Assembly: GCF_029227915.1 (NCBI RefSeq)
Contig: NC_079875.1
Coordinates: 12,213,001-12,273,000, forward strand
Reading direction: 5' to 3'
Length of the DNA stretch: 60,000 nucleotides
From: Hydractinia symbiolongicarpus
Taxonomy: Eukaryota > Cnidaria > Hydrozoa > Anthoathecata > Hydractiniidae
Positions 12,083 to 24,335 of this stretch are shown here, in pieces (position 1 is the first letter of the stretch; every line of letters begins with the position of its first letter). Made by a program: the position numbers and the translations under genes. A model generated the notes under the pieces. That model did no database searches. It had not been told where the DNA came from and saw nothing but the letters and a program-made list of their open reading frames with translations.

Positions 12083-12199
12083 GGGAATTAATTTTCGCGA
12101 AATTCGCGATTTTTTTTTTCTTAATTTCCCGCGAAATATAGTTCCCGCGAATATTATTGAAAAACTCGCAATTCGCGAAATTCGCGGAATTAATTTCCG
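12083..12199. mobile_element. 117-bp foldback MITE with TTCGCGAA-type terminal repeats
   Basis: The left arm GGAATTAATTTTCGCGAAATTCGCGA and the right arm TCGCGAAATTCGCGGAATTAATTTCC are near-perfect reverse complements of about 26 bp around a T-rich, CCCGCGAA-containing centre. It has no coding capacity, so it would be non-autonomous. Confidence 0.75.
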
Positions 12200-12680
12200 T
12201 AAAATAGAACTACATATAATATAAAATGTGAATTTCAACTTTATCAATTTTTAGTTAATGTATCCCTTGAGAAACGGTTATATATTGAGAAATGAAATGC
12301 CATCGAATCTTAGGGAAAGATCTGGAAAAAATCAAATAACTTGTGATTAAAATAAATAAAAAAATCAACAGAACAAAACATTATACAGAACAAAACAAAG
12401 TAAATCTCTCTTCACAAAAGGCTTGGTACAAAATGTACAATTTTTACAGTTTTATAATTCTATACATTTCTTTATATACATATATAATATATATTTCATT
12501 TACTGGCCAAACTGACTTTGTTTGTTAAATAATAGTTCATTGTGTAAGATATATACAATTTGAGATGATTTCGTCTACCGTGTGATTATCTCATGCCGCC
12601 ATATATGGGCAAGATAATTTCCGCGTAAAGCGAAATCAATAGATATTTCATTTTTTTGCATCTGTTTTCATATGTATTTT

Positions 12681-15097
12681 TTACTCCATTGTTTTGAAAG
12701 TAAGTACAGCAGCTAAGGAGACGCCTGCACATATGAGGATACTTGGTTTGATCCAGTTGTACGTGTTCTGTTTGTGTTCCACTGGAAAGGTCTTATTGAA
12801 TCCCTCCTAAAGTAGCAAAACAAATAAATTTAAAAATAATACACTATTAACACATGTTAGCCACTCCTTTTTAAAAGAGCCAGAAAAATCCTGAAAAAGC
12901 AAAAAAAAAATTTCCTCAAAACTGCCTTAAAAATGTTCAAAATTATACTATCCTTGTTCTCCCGAATTTTTGTTATTGAATTTCCGCGCCCGAAGGCGTA
13001 GGAAATTCTTTAAAACCGTCGTTTTTTCTTTTGGAGCATTTTTTGAGAAAAAATCGACCCTGGGATTTCACGTTCCTCTGATTTTTTGTTAATGTCATTT
13101 TACGCAAAATTGGTTCAAAAATTAAAACTACTTTATTTTCCACAAAATTTGGCACAGTTAACAAAAAAGTATACTGAACATGATGGTGACATCAAAATTT
13201 CTATTTTTGGCCACCTTAAATGTCATTTTAGGCCAAAATTGGTCCAAAAATTAAAACTACTTTATTTTCCACAAAATTTGGCACAGTTAACAAAAAAAGT
13301 ATGCTGAACATGATGGTGACATCAAAATTTCGATTTTTGGCCACCTAAATCTCATTTTAGGCAAAAATTAGTCCAAAAATTAAAGCTACTTTATTTTCGA
13401 CAAAATTTTGCACAGATCACAAAAAAAATATGCTGAACATGATGGTGACATCAAAATTTTGTTTTTTTGCCACCTGAAATGTCATTTTAGGCCAAAATTG
13501 GTCCAAAAATTTAAACTACTTTATTTTCGACAAAATTTGGCACAGTTAATAAAAAAAGTATGCTGAACATGATGGTGCCATCAAAATTTTGATTTTTTGC
13601 CACCTGAAATGTCATTTTAGGCCAAAATTGGTCCAAAAATTTAAACTACTTTATTTTCGACAAAATTTGGCACAGTTAATAAAAAAAGTATGCTGAAAAG
13701 TATGGTAGCATCAAAATTTTGTTTTTTAGTCAGCTAAATGCCGTTTAAGACCATAAACGTTTCAATCGGAAGACTTTCAACCATGAATGATAGGCTATAA
13801 TTTTTGTTCGTAATTTCTTTTAAAGTGTGAGTTTATTATGACAAGTTTCGTTTTCTTTGCGTTTGTTGTAAGATGTAATGTCACTTGTGTGTTTTATCTT
13901 CAGAGCTTCAAGCACCAAACCTCTTCGAATGTTTGGCACGATAACAACGAATTAGCAGGTTGTCATCAAATATTTTGGTAGCGAGCGGAAATTCTTAGAG
14001 CCCCCAGGGCTTCTTGTATTTTGTTTAAAAGAACTTTCAAAACAATTTTTTGACACAAAAGAGGGTTGCAATCAAAGAAGAAAATCTTCAAGCTACAATG
14101 AACTCTAAAGTAAAACCAGCTTTTTTATAATGGCACTTACTTCTCTTCACCAAATAAAAATTTCTTTAATTCCTACTTAATTTTGCGCAAAATATCCTCC
14201 GTAAAATACTTCCCTAATATCCCTAATTGTACCCTATCCCATCCCCACCGGCCCGCACCCCTATTACTTGGTTACCTTACAAGCTTTAGACATAGTTGTG
14301 TTCTTAGTGTTGCATGTTTTTTTAACGTAAGCTCAAAGTTATCTTCCCCAACCTCGAGCCCAGGGCTCTTTATCCCCTCCTGTTATGAAAAAAGGGAAAG
14401 AGCCCTGAGATCGAGGTTGTAATCTTCCCCTAATTTATCGTTTGGTCTAGTTAATTTATTATCTTCAGCTTTACTTTAATTAAAAATAACTTACCCAGCC
14501 GCCATTTTCTTCGATCCAACTTTCTTTATCAGACAGGCTGTCAGTTAACCAATCTTCTATCTCGTCTATTTTGTCTTCCTGATTCGTTTGCCAGAACCAT
14601 TCAGCTAACTTACCACCGAACGTAAACAAACTAACGACCCTTCCCCAGTTTAAAGGTTTCTTATCCAATACCTCTTCTGATACGATTTTAAACGCTTGTT
14701 CAGCATTTTCTTCTCGTATACGCATATTCTCGCAAACTGTATCAAAAAATTCTATATTCGTTTTCTCCATTTCCATACTCACTTTTCGGAGAGTTTTTGC
14801 AGTTTTTATAAAAGGTCTTAAAGTTTGAATATTTTCGGCAGATTCGTCAGCCGTAACTGTCGTAGTTTCGATAATATTTCCCGTTTCGGCTGTTGTATCG
14901 CTATTTAAGACTGAACATGCTTGCACAGATCGTCCATAAATTTTATTGCGTAAAAAATCGTTAGCCAACTGTCGAATAAATTCCTTGTTACTAGCTGTCT
15001 CCGTTGTGTTGGCTCGAAACTCGTTTAGGTAATCTGTATCGTCATAACTAGCTTGTCTTTCCAACTTCGGTCGAGCGCAAAAGGTTGTTTCATTCAT
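12681..15097 (-). CDS. BCL-2 family apoptosis regulator, two exons, C-terminal anchor
   Basis: Multidomain BCL-2 protein, expected on the outer mitochondrial or ER membrane, where such proteins promote or restrain membrane permeabilisation. Exon 1 runs 15097 down to 14495 and exon 2 12806 down to 12681; the join is phase 0 and gives 242 residues. The ATG at 15097 is the first in frame after a stop. Visible parts: BH4-like EFIRQLANDFLRNKI (residues 39-53); BH3-like TLRKVSMEME (102-111); BH1 LNWGRVVSLFTFGG (149-162); BH2 WIEENGGW/EGF (194-204), split by the intron exactly after GGW; and a hydrophobic anchor WIKPSILICAGVSLAAVLTF (219-238) followed by KTME. An intron within BH2 is, as I know it, ancestral to animal BCL-2 genes. 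The BH3 lacks the usual Gly-Asp pair (Ser-Met instead). Whether it is anti-apoptotic or BAX/BAK-like cannot be decided from motifs alone. The 1.7-kb intron contains a satellite-bearing element. Confidence 0.94.
12978..14015 (+). mobile_element. Non-autonomous element with internal 130-bp tandem array, copy A
   Basis: It is bounded by GAATTTCCGCGCCCG (12979) and its inverted counterpart GAGCGGAAATTC (13983-13994); similarity to copy B continues to about 14015 (CCCCCAGGGCTT). It lies within the BCL-2 intron. Copy B, inverted, is at 54185-55115 and shares the ends, the flanking unique parts (AGAATTTCC.ACGCCTTCGG and the GACCATAAACGTTTCAATCG region) and the tandem array. No transposase frame is present. 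Confidence 0.8.
13083..13735 (+). repeat. Tandem array of about five 130-bp units
   Basis: Units contain TGTCATTTTAGGCCAAAATTGG, TTTATTTTC.ACAAAATTTGG and GTATGCTGAACATGATGG. The word GAACATGATGG (or its variant) starts at 13176, 13306, 13435, 13565 and 13695, giving a period of 129-130 bp. Confidence 0.93.
14350..14419. mobile_element. Foldback MITE (CCTCG...CGAGG family), copy 1
   Basis: AACCTCGAGCCCAGGGCTCTTT and AAAGAGCCCTGAGATCGAGGTTG form inverted arms around a 24-nt centre. It sits 75 nt downstream of the BCL-2 exon 1 donor, within that intron. Confidence 0.7.
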
Positions 15098-15190
15098 CTT
15101 GAATTGATCGTTGTTTTTTTTACACACCAATTACGTCTTTCACTTCCAAACTTCTATTGCAAGCAAGATTTCCTGACGTAGCTTCGTTTT

Positions 15191-15200
15191 TTTATATATA
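15191..15200 (-). promoter_or_regulatory. Possible TATA box of the BCL-2 gene
   Basis: TATATATAAA on the minus strand, about 95 nt upstream of the ATG at 15097, would allow a short 5' UTR. In DNA this AT-rich the match could be chance. Confidence 0.3.
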
Positions 15201-18200
15201 TCTTTTCTTTTTATTTCCCTTCCTAGTTTTCTATTGTTATGAAAAGAAGAATAAAGTACAGTGTAAATATTTGATTCTCTTCACAAAACAGTTATCAAAA
15301 TGAGTGTTTTGTTTATGTTTTGTATCAAGACTATGCTACAGTTATATACAGGCTAGTTTATGTAAACACTTTTCTAGATCAGCAAAAATAACATGATTCC
15401 ACCAGCTAAGTTCTTAACCGACTTGCAATGAAGTGATAAATACGTAATACACAAATACACAGAATACGTAGAAACAAATTCCTTGCCTATTTTTATTTTT
15501 TTCTCTGAAAATGTATGTTCGCCGTCATCAAAATGTGAACGCTTTCGAGCACAACCTGTGTTAGTATATAACAGAATTTTAAAACTATATTTATTCACTC
15601 CATACGAAAGTTCATTTTCTCCTGTCTTTAATTGGTACAGAGCTGATAATAGCAAAACTTTCAGCTCTGTGAAATTCACGCAAATTGGTTTTTTTTATTA
15701 TTATTATTATTATTAAATTGCTTTTCTACTAATAACTTCTTGGTATTTAAACACTCGATATAGTTGCCTAGCAACCTTGTTAATTCTTAAGAAGTATCAG
15801 CTGTAAACTTTAAATGACTTTCCATCAGAATGATGTCACTCCTTTATGAAAATGAAAGTATAAGTACGCGGGAGAGTAAACTAGTTCCCAGGGCTCTTTA
15901 GTCACTTTTAGTAGAGAGGAAGGGTGAAGTTGGCGTGAGAAATATTCGTTTAATATGATGGAGCCAACAAGACGATCGTCTAAATGTCCCTTAGAAACTC
16001 AGGGTACTTTGTTTAGAAAGTGTTAATTATTTATTAATTTATTAATTCATAGCCATATAGCAGCCTTTTATAAAGCACGTTAAAACAGCCTGAGAAAGTA
16101 CAAGACGTCCTGGTGATGAGTTAGAAAGAGAGAGAAAAGTCGTAGGAACGAGTTTGGGAAGAGTATAGCAGTGGAAAGTTTGTGTGTTTAAATCAAATGA
16201 TTTGTAATCAGTTTCTAAAAAGTAACTTATTTTGGCACATTTAGTTTCCTTAGACTTTAAAAAAACTACAGGAAAAAGTACCAAACTCTCCCCACTCTTT
16301 GACTCCCTCCTTCCGGGCTATCTCGCCTTGTGTTTATAAGGCGTCACAATTAAATTTGTCAAGAAGTGCTGGAAAAGAAGCTAAGAGTATGGAAACGAAT
16401 TTATAAAGAAGCGAATACTAATAGAACGTTTAAAAAACTTATCCTCCTCGTCTCCTTTAAATAAAGTTAGAGCTCAGGCTTCAGAATGAAACGACATTTG
16501 AGAGGTCTTTTTCATTCCTTACCAAGTTTAAAATCATTTTGTGACGAAAAAAAATTACCTGTTTCTAGTATGTTTCACAGCCTAATAACACATTTTTGGC
16601 AAAGCCTTTTAATGCAGGCAATTAATTGGCACCGCAAAATTACGGTAAAATACCTTATAAAAATATGAAAAACACACGGTAACCGAAACTTGTAATTTTA
16701 TACAGAAAGTGAGGACAAAAAGCCGGTTAAAATTTTCGTTTCGTTTCTTTTTGCGCAGTAAAAATAGTTTAAATAGTAATTTTTAGAGCTTCCCTTTATT
16801 TTATCGTAAACTGAAGAACTGTCAGAATTAGAAATATATTAATAAATATAATAATAATATAATAATAATATAAAAGCTAGACGAAATGATGTAAAACAAA
16901 AGAATAAAGTTATCAAAATTATGCTAAACTTAAAACTATATAAACAAAAATATTTATTAAGTATTACTTTAGCGACACTTTTATCGTCTTTCGAGAATAT
17001 CGCTGTAATTCAGATTCACAATACAACCAGATTTACAAAAAACTCAAAATATTTTTTATATTTGCTCTTGTCAGCTTTCTTTTACACGCTTGACTGGATC
17101 TACTTAAAAAAAAATCTTGTTCGTGCGCTCTTGAAGAATTAAATTCAATCTTCAACCACATCTTTAGCAAACTTTCTTCACTATATATAATTTAAATGCA
17201 GTCTAAGTTATTAATAAATAAAAAGTTGAGCTGGTGCTACGATACAATACTGATGTGAATTTCGCAACGCTCTCAATGAATAGAAAAAACTATATATAGA
17301 GATTTTAATATACATTATATGCCTTCCCTTTTTGCAGATTTTTTGTAATTTACAAAAGCCCCTAGGATTTAAATTCCGAGCATACCACTTTATTTTTAAA
17401 TGCTTCTAAATATATTACACTACAGTAATTACGTTTCATGCGCCTAATTACCAGACCTTTTACTATCACTTTCTTTGAGACAGTTGCTTTAATTTTACTG
17501 GTAATGAAGTTGGTATTAAAGCAAAGATGGACCGAACAGTAGTTTTCAATCCCCAGAACCGTATGACCCCGTAGTTTTTGGGGAATACCAAAAAACTACC
17601 GTGACTTTACCGGGTACGGAACACTCTTCATATTTTGCAAGTAAATTGCGGGTATATTTTAATGCCCAAAAATTAATTTTGTTAAAATAACCTTGAAAAA
17701 TGGCAAATGATTATAGGTTCAGCTACATAGCAACCAGGGAAGCAGACCTCCCTCAGCCTGCTCTCCCAATACCCCCCATATTTCGAAAAATTAAAAAAAC
17801 CCAGCCTTTTCTATCAACAAACGATGAAATCTTATAATAAAATACATCGTTTTTTAGAGGGTCTAAACAGTCAGTTTTTGTACATTTTCAACTCTCTAAG
17901 CTAACTATGTTGCCCCTCAGGTAGACAAATAGACCTCCCCACCTCTTCCTTCCGAAACGTTTTAGCTTCGTACAGTCCATGGCTTTTTTTTTACAAAAAA
18001 CGTAAACGAGAAATAAACCTGTAATTTCGTCTAATTTGGTTTCTATAGACGACGGCCAACATTCTATCTGCTACTATCATAATATTTTAGAGTCTATTGC
18101 TACAACTTTGAGATGTGTAGAAAAGAAACTTTATCCTGTTATATGTTTATTGCTAACAGTTTTCAAAGCTCTTGAACTGATTTCAGATGTAAGCTTATCA

Positions 18201-18786
18201 ATGACGTTATTTTTTGCACTTTTGCTTTCATGTATAGCACTTCATCTAAACCCAATAGATATTTCGTGCAATGTGTCCATGAAGTTACCAAGCACAATCA
18301 AGAAACATTATCCAATCCATCCTTATGTTTCTCACAGAAAGCCAGTTTAACCTTGGTTTTACGTGTAGGTCACCTTTGATTGACTATTATAAATCTATTT
18401 TTTTATTTCACACACATGTCACGCATACTACAGCAACTACGTTCCCAGTTATTCTTTAACAAATCATATAATCACTGGTAACGAGGTTGATATTGCACCA
18501 TATCTTTCCGCTCGAAGATTTTTTTTTTTGTTCTTATTTTGTACTTCAAGGAAAAAACCAAGCTGAAATTTATCTTCACAGGAGGCTAGAAACAAGGCGA
18601 CGATTAAAAATGCCATCCTACGCCAATTGTTAATGTATTCTCAACCAACATTCATGTTTTATTTATAACCTATTTCATCCCTTATAAATATGGCGTATTC
18701 ATTCTTGAAATTACGTCAAAGAAGATAGTATTTCAATTGAAGTGTTTCGTAGTAAGATGATTGAATGAAGTGAAAGATGAATAAGT

Positions 18787-18874
18787 AACCTCGTCTCCAG
18801 GGTATTTTGTATCTTTTCTGACATCGGCGCAATCCCCGTGTCAAAAAGATACAAGATGCCCTGGGATCGAGGTT
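18787..18874. mobile_element. Foldback MITE (CCTCG...CGAGG family), copy 2
   Basis: AACCTCGTCTCCAGGGTATTTTGTATCTTTT and AAAAAGATACAAGATGCCCTGGGATCGAGGTT are inverted arms of about 30 bp with few mismatches. It is the longest-armed member in the window. Confidence 0.8.
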
Positions 18875-20677
18875 GATGAATAGGGTGTTTTTAAACAAAC
18901 TGCAGAGCTATACAATTGTGGTATCTTTAACTTGTAAAAAATGAGAAGGAATATGATTCGGGGAAGGAAATTGATGAGCATCCTTGATAACCATGTTGTC
19001 TAAGCAACTTCATTCCTAAACTTCAGGAGTTTGTAATACGATCGCAATGAAGCGCCAAATTGGAAGATGTAAAAAGGCGGATGATAAGCGCTTTCTTTTC
19101 TAACGAAGTTAATCCAATAAAAATCTTTATATTAGAGATCACGTGAATGTGGGATGCGTTGATAATAATACTTTAAAATTCAAGGGACTCGGTCCAAGGT
19201 TTTTAAAAATCGTAATTACGATCAATTTTGCACCCAATTAATTTCTTGTAGTTTTTCAAATCGCACATGTGGAAAGTCCGTTAGGTAAAATTATTTATGA
19301 GGTAAAACTTAGAACAGAAACAAAAATATCAACAGTACAGGGGCTTCCCTATTTTACGGTCCATAATTGTCTGGGATTTACTTGGAAGAAACGTGCATTG
19401 CTGTATTTCAGTTTCATTTTAACAACTATTCTTCGGTTAAATCATAGTTAAATATGAAAAAAAGTTTTGCTAAAACATCATATGCACCACTATCGATTTT
19501 TTGTTGTGTGAAGTTGTAAGAATTCTTCATCACCGAATTTATAAATTTCGACACCTATCTTTTGTCCCTCCACTCGTTCTAAACTCGTTTCCAGGACCTT
19601 TCTCTTTTATTAATATTAAAGACTAGAAATAAATAAAAAGAAAATTTCGCGCTGTTTTCAATATTAAAAACTGAAAACCTGAAAACGAGGCTGACTCTTC
19701 CAGATTAAATCTCTCTGTTTTTAATTTAAAATTTCGTGACGTCAGCATTATTTATTATTATGTTCAATATTTGGCACAAACAAACTGGTAATTTCCAATA
19801 AAAAATTTTGTGTAAAGCTAAGAATTATACTTTCGCTTTGCATTATTTTGCATTATTGCAACGTTATGTTTTTAAAATTAAAATACTGGTTGAAAATACT
19901 GGCAGCCTTGTTTATACGTTTTAACACGATTAAAAAGTATATTTCTTATGTTGTGTTAAGTTTAAATCAAATTTCAGTTGTTATCCTGAACATTCGCAAT
20001 CAAAATTTTTGTGAATTTGAAAAAAACATTTGTGAACATTCAAATAATAAGATCAAACCATACTTATTTTAATCAAGAAAAATCCGGAAAAACTTCGACA
20101 TCGAAACTTTCGGACAAAATTTTTTATTTCAGCGGAAAAATGTTTGGACAAGATTTATAAAGTCAAAAAAATGCATGGGTAAGTCCTTTGAACGAATTTT
20201 AACCAAATTTCAAAAGTACTGATTATGGGAAATGACACAAAAAGAAGACTGGAAACATTTATAGCCAGTAACCCAATTAGGGTGTATAGGTTTCACAATT
20301 AACAACTTGAGCGGTGTATCGATAAAATTAAAAAAAAATTCAGACGGCAAAAAAAATCCGAAAGTTTTTCCGTCCGAAAATTTTCGTTCCTTTTGTATAA
20401 GCAAATTAAAACAGTCTGTCAAATTGCAAATAGTCAGGAGAAAGAAATGAAGAAAAGTTTGCTTAGCTGTGACATGTCATTCCGCGGAATAAAGAACCTA
20501 CAGAGAAGCCCTCCTAAACACCTTTCCTCGAAATACCCATGTTTTCTGTTCTCCAATCCCCAACTCCTTCCAACGCATCTATTTGTTAATTTTTGCCAAT
20601 ATCGTTCCCAGGACTTCTTTGTCTCTTTTTTGCTTTAGTAAATTCGATAGCAGAAAAGCAACCTTGATATGCGTGGC

Positions 20678-20752
20678 TACTTCGATCCCAGGATCTGTTG
20701 TCTACTTTTTTCATATCGGACGTCGAGACAAAAAACTCAGGGACGAGGTTGG
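20678..20752. mobile_element. Foldback MITE (CCTCG...CGAGG family), copy 3
   Basis: CTTCGATCCCAGGATCTGTTGTC and GAGACAAAAAACTCAGGGACGAGGTTGG form imperfect inverted arms. A partial relative begins about 75 nt upstream (ATCGTTCCCAGGACTTCTTTGTC). Confidence 0.6.
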
Positions 20753-22832
20753 TGCGTTAGAAATCAACAAGAACGTAAAATGAACCACAGGTATATGGTT
20801 CCTTTTTACACTCTAATCTGATAATGACATATTCCTGTGTAATAATTAAGTACATCGAGCGAAATGTGCGGTGAAATAGGTCATTATGGATAATTTGAAC
20901 GTAATTCGTTAAAGATTTTATTTCCAAGAAATACAGTAATTAAAAACCACAAATTCATTCAAACATTGAGTGGTATTGCATATAGCATGCATAGAAAGGG
21001 GGTTGTGGCGATAAAGAGGTCGTGAAGAAGTGTTATGCGAGAAGAAGCTTGCATAGAAAAAGGGTGGAAGGATGTTAAAAGAAAAATTATCAAAAAAAAA
21101 TTGCATATTAAAAAAGTTGTACGGGAAGGATGTAAAAGAAAGAAAAAGGTTACGTACGAACAACCTCGTTACCAGCGCGCGTTGTCTTTTTTTTGGTCCT
21201 GATGCCAGAATTGATGCCCTTTTTCACGAGGTTTACCTATGAACTAATTTGCGCAAGACTTCGGCGAATGCTGGCGTTTTATTAATAGGCTGGACTACTA
21301 CTCAAGACTACGGACCAACCTCGTCTCGTCCCCAGGCCTAGGTTGACCTACTGACGACTTTCTTAATATATTACGTGCAGCTAATCTAATTTTATGCTTT
21401 TACAGCTCTAACTTTTTTGGTCTTCTTAAATGGTGACCGTGGTTCTGAAAAAAAAACGCTTGTACAAAAAAAATTGGGGAATTTGACAAAAATTTAAAGT
21501 TGAATAACCTGAAATTGCCCTGACCATTTTAAGTTAAATTTTTGCGAATCCAGACATTTAAATATTTTTACAAAAACTTTTTCTCGAAGAGTACTTATAA
21601 AACTAAAGGTTTTTTCTCAATTCCTATAAATTCTGGAAATTTGGCGTGGTTAGCCATCCCAAAATTGAATCTCAAGCAATTTTATCACAGAAAAAATAAA
21701 ATAATTTTTTTTTGAATTATCTTGGAATATAGATTTTAATTATTTGTGGTTCTAATCTTTGCTTGAAACGAGACCAGCACTGCTCAGAAGCAAATAGTCC
21801 TGGGAATGAGGTTGTGCGATTAATAAAATAATATCAACGTCCATTAAACATTGACGTCATAACAAAAATTTCTTGGAATTTGCAGCGGCACGAGACTATT
21901 CGTATCAGTTTCATTATCGGGTTAAATTTGTATCGGTTTCAGTATTAATTTGTATCGGTTTTATTTTCGGATTCAGACTCAGCTTTGGGTGTGTCTCTAT
22001 TAGCTAATGACAGTTGACACAATTTAACTCAATTTTGTCATTTTTAAAAAAAAACAACTTCTGGAGACATTCACAAACGTTACTAGTTTCATGTTCAAAT
22101 AATGTTTTAAAAAAATAGGGTGTGTATTCATGCTAAAATACGAGTTTTGCTCTCCTGTTTCAAATATCGCGAAAAGGTGTGATCGAAATCGCGTAAATTT
22201 TTCATTTACGAAAAGGCATACTATACTCCGGTATTGCATCTGCAGTGCAATAACATGATTGCGATGGTTGATTTTCTGCATATTGTATGATTCGATTGCT
22301 GATAGGAGCCATTAACGAACATCTTTCAACGCCCTTGTATCCTTTCGATATACGCTAGAAATGAATATGTCGCATTGGGAAGGTTAAAGCTCCAGTCAGA
22401 AAATTGAACTTTGGGCAAGACAACAAATTATTTATCTCTTTAAGATTATCATTTGCTACGATTTCTTTACCCAAAATAGCCTATGTAGTTCCTATTGGGT
22501 ACTGCTATCAATGAGACTCATGCGAAGTGCATTTAAAACATTCCCGACCCCACAGCTTTGTGAAATAAACCTCGAATGTAGCTCTGGAACCGCCTTTGCA
22601 TATATTTTATATTTTACAAAATCACCACAATGAGTCGGTAAAAAGTGACTATATTTTGTGTAACTGACTATAATACTTTTGGCGGCTAAAAGTTCATAAC
22701 GGTCTTCTTTTCAATCAACTAATTTCAATTAAATTTATGTTTTCATAACCGTTTCCGTTCCTGTCAATGGGTTCAAATGAAATTATTTTTTTCACAAACA
22801 AAAGTTCTTGGACAACTATGCACAGAACAGCT

Positions 22833-22920
22833 AATCTCGTTCCCAGGACATTGTCTCTCATAGACGCTGCGTTTATTGATAGGTCTGCATAAAGAGACAA
22901 CAGGTCCTGGGATCGAGGTT
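22833..22920. mobile_element. Foldback MITE (CCTCG...CGAGG family), copy 4
   Basis: AATCTCGTTCCCAGGACATTGTCTCT and AGAGACAACAGGTCCTGGGATCGAGGTT are inverted arms around about 34 nt of centre. Confidence 0.75.
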
Positions 22921-24335
22921 GTTTATCTAGCTATGGGTGTTACAGTTTTGTGTTTTTTCTTTTCGCAGCAATTGTTTAAAAACACACAAAAAATGTTCCG
23001 TGTATGGGCAGCGGTAATTCGTAACTACACAACTAGAGTTGTTACTGGGCAGCTACCTTTGTAAGCAGAGAGCTCAATTCAACAGATGGATTTGTAACCA
23101 GGTAGATGAATTAGCACCCGGGCAACTAAATTTGTCACCAGGCGGCTAAATTTGTAACTGAACGGCTAACTTCGTATTCAGGAACCTCGTAGCTAAATTT
23201 GCACGTTATGAAAACGTGATCGTTGCAGCGTCTTTGTCTACATTAGAAAAATTTACTCTTAAATTCATTTCGTTGCCGTATGTTTTGAAATTATTTGAAC
23301 ACCAGTGTGAGACGATATGATATAATACTAAATAATTAGGATTTATTCAAAAAGATTATTAAATTTTCAACTGATCTAACCCACCAACATTTATTTAATT
23401 ATACTGAGCATAAAATTATGCATTGGCGAATAAACCCACTACAAACGGGGGTAAAAAACGAAAAGCTAGATAATCCTTAATCGAAGCAGAAAAGGTTTTT
23501 TACGACCGACTTTTTAAAAGTCACGCAAGAATGGCCTTATACTTTGGTTCATATAATTCACCTTCTTTGTGAAAATACATTGTTATTTTAAGCATAATTT
23601 ATTTCCTTTAATAAAGAGATATATCCCCCCGTCTTAAGGTGTTAAAAAAACTTCTTTTTATAATCGTGCTCAACGGTGCGTTACGACGCGAAACTGTGAA
23701 AGTTTCATTTAAACACCATCTTTAAACTGACATAAACTGTACAAATTTAAATTCAACCCTCCATAAACACAACATCTCCTAAATTTTATATTCTAACACT
23801 TTAAAAAATAAAATTAAACCCGACGGAGAGAGGTTTTTTAAAGAGTTCTTGCAGTATACAGCGTGGTTTATTAATTTTAAAAAAGTTAACATTGAATGGC
23901 TATTGAGTTACTAAGCAATTAACCTGATTAAAACGCACCTGTCTTTAATTCAGAGCTTCGAATTCATCATACGGCTGTGTTCGATCGAATTTCTACAAGT
24001 CGCACGTGAAATCGAAATGGTGCAGAAACACATTAACGAAATTATAATTTAACAACGAGTATATGTATTAAAAATGTCGCAAGAGTGAGATGTTGTCTTA
24101 TTGGTAATAACTATCTAACTAATCAAGGCTTACCAAAGAAGAAATTTTCAACGCCATAGCAGAGTGACGATTTTCGAAAAGTATCAAGCAAAATGCTCCT
24201 GTGGATTTAATGTTGAAAAACTTTTTAAGGAACAAAAACTTACCTTCTGTATTTTATGCTCTTTCAGGGCTTTACTGTGCATAACTGGCTACCAAAACTT
24301 AGTGAAATTGGGAGTCATTGAAAAGTTTTAAAAAG

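Larger units (their letters stand above)
9879..12680. other. Intergenic stretch between DNase and BCL-2 genes
   Basis: No gene was recognised. The DNase and BCL-2 genes end toward each other here (convergent), so both 3' UTRs should fall in this stretch. It holds two SINE copies (10130-10245 and 10570-10790, both minus), TTCGCGAA-rich MITE debris (10840-11060), an AAT run (11325-11345) and one clear foldback element (12083-12199). Confidence 0.55.
15201..24335. other. Gene-poor 9-kb stretch rich in small foldback elements
   Basis: No recognisable coding exon was found on either strand. The open frames are short and match no family I know; the 104-codon plus frame at 18036-18350 has no ATG at its start and no motif. 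The stretch contains a TTA run (15690-15714), AATAAT runs (16840-16875), and at least three further complete members of the AACCTCG foldback family plus partial ones (15885, 19580, 20600, 21160-21232, 21311-21345, 21790). A divergent promoter region for the BCL-2 and orphan genes must lie at its two ends. Confidence 0.5.

Noticed and set aside
18036-18350. 104-codon plus-strand frame with hydrophobic segments
   Set aside because: No ATG at its start, no splice partners, no known motif; hydrophobicity is expected from T-rich DNA.
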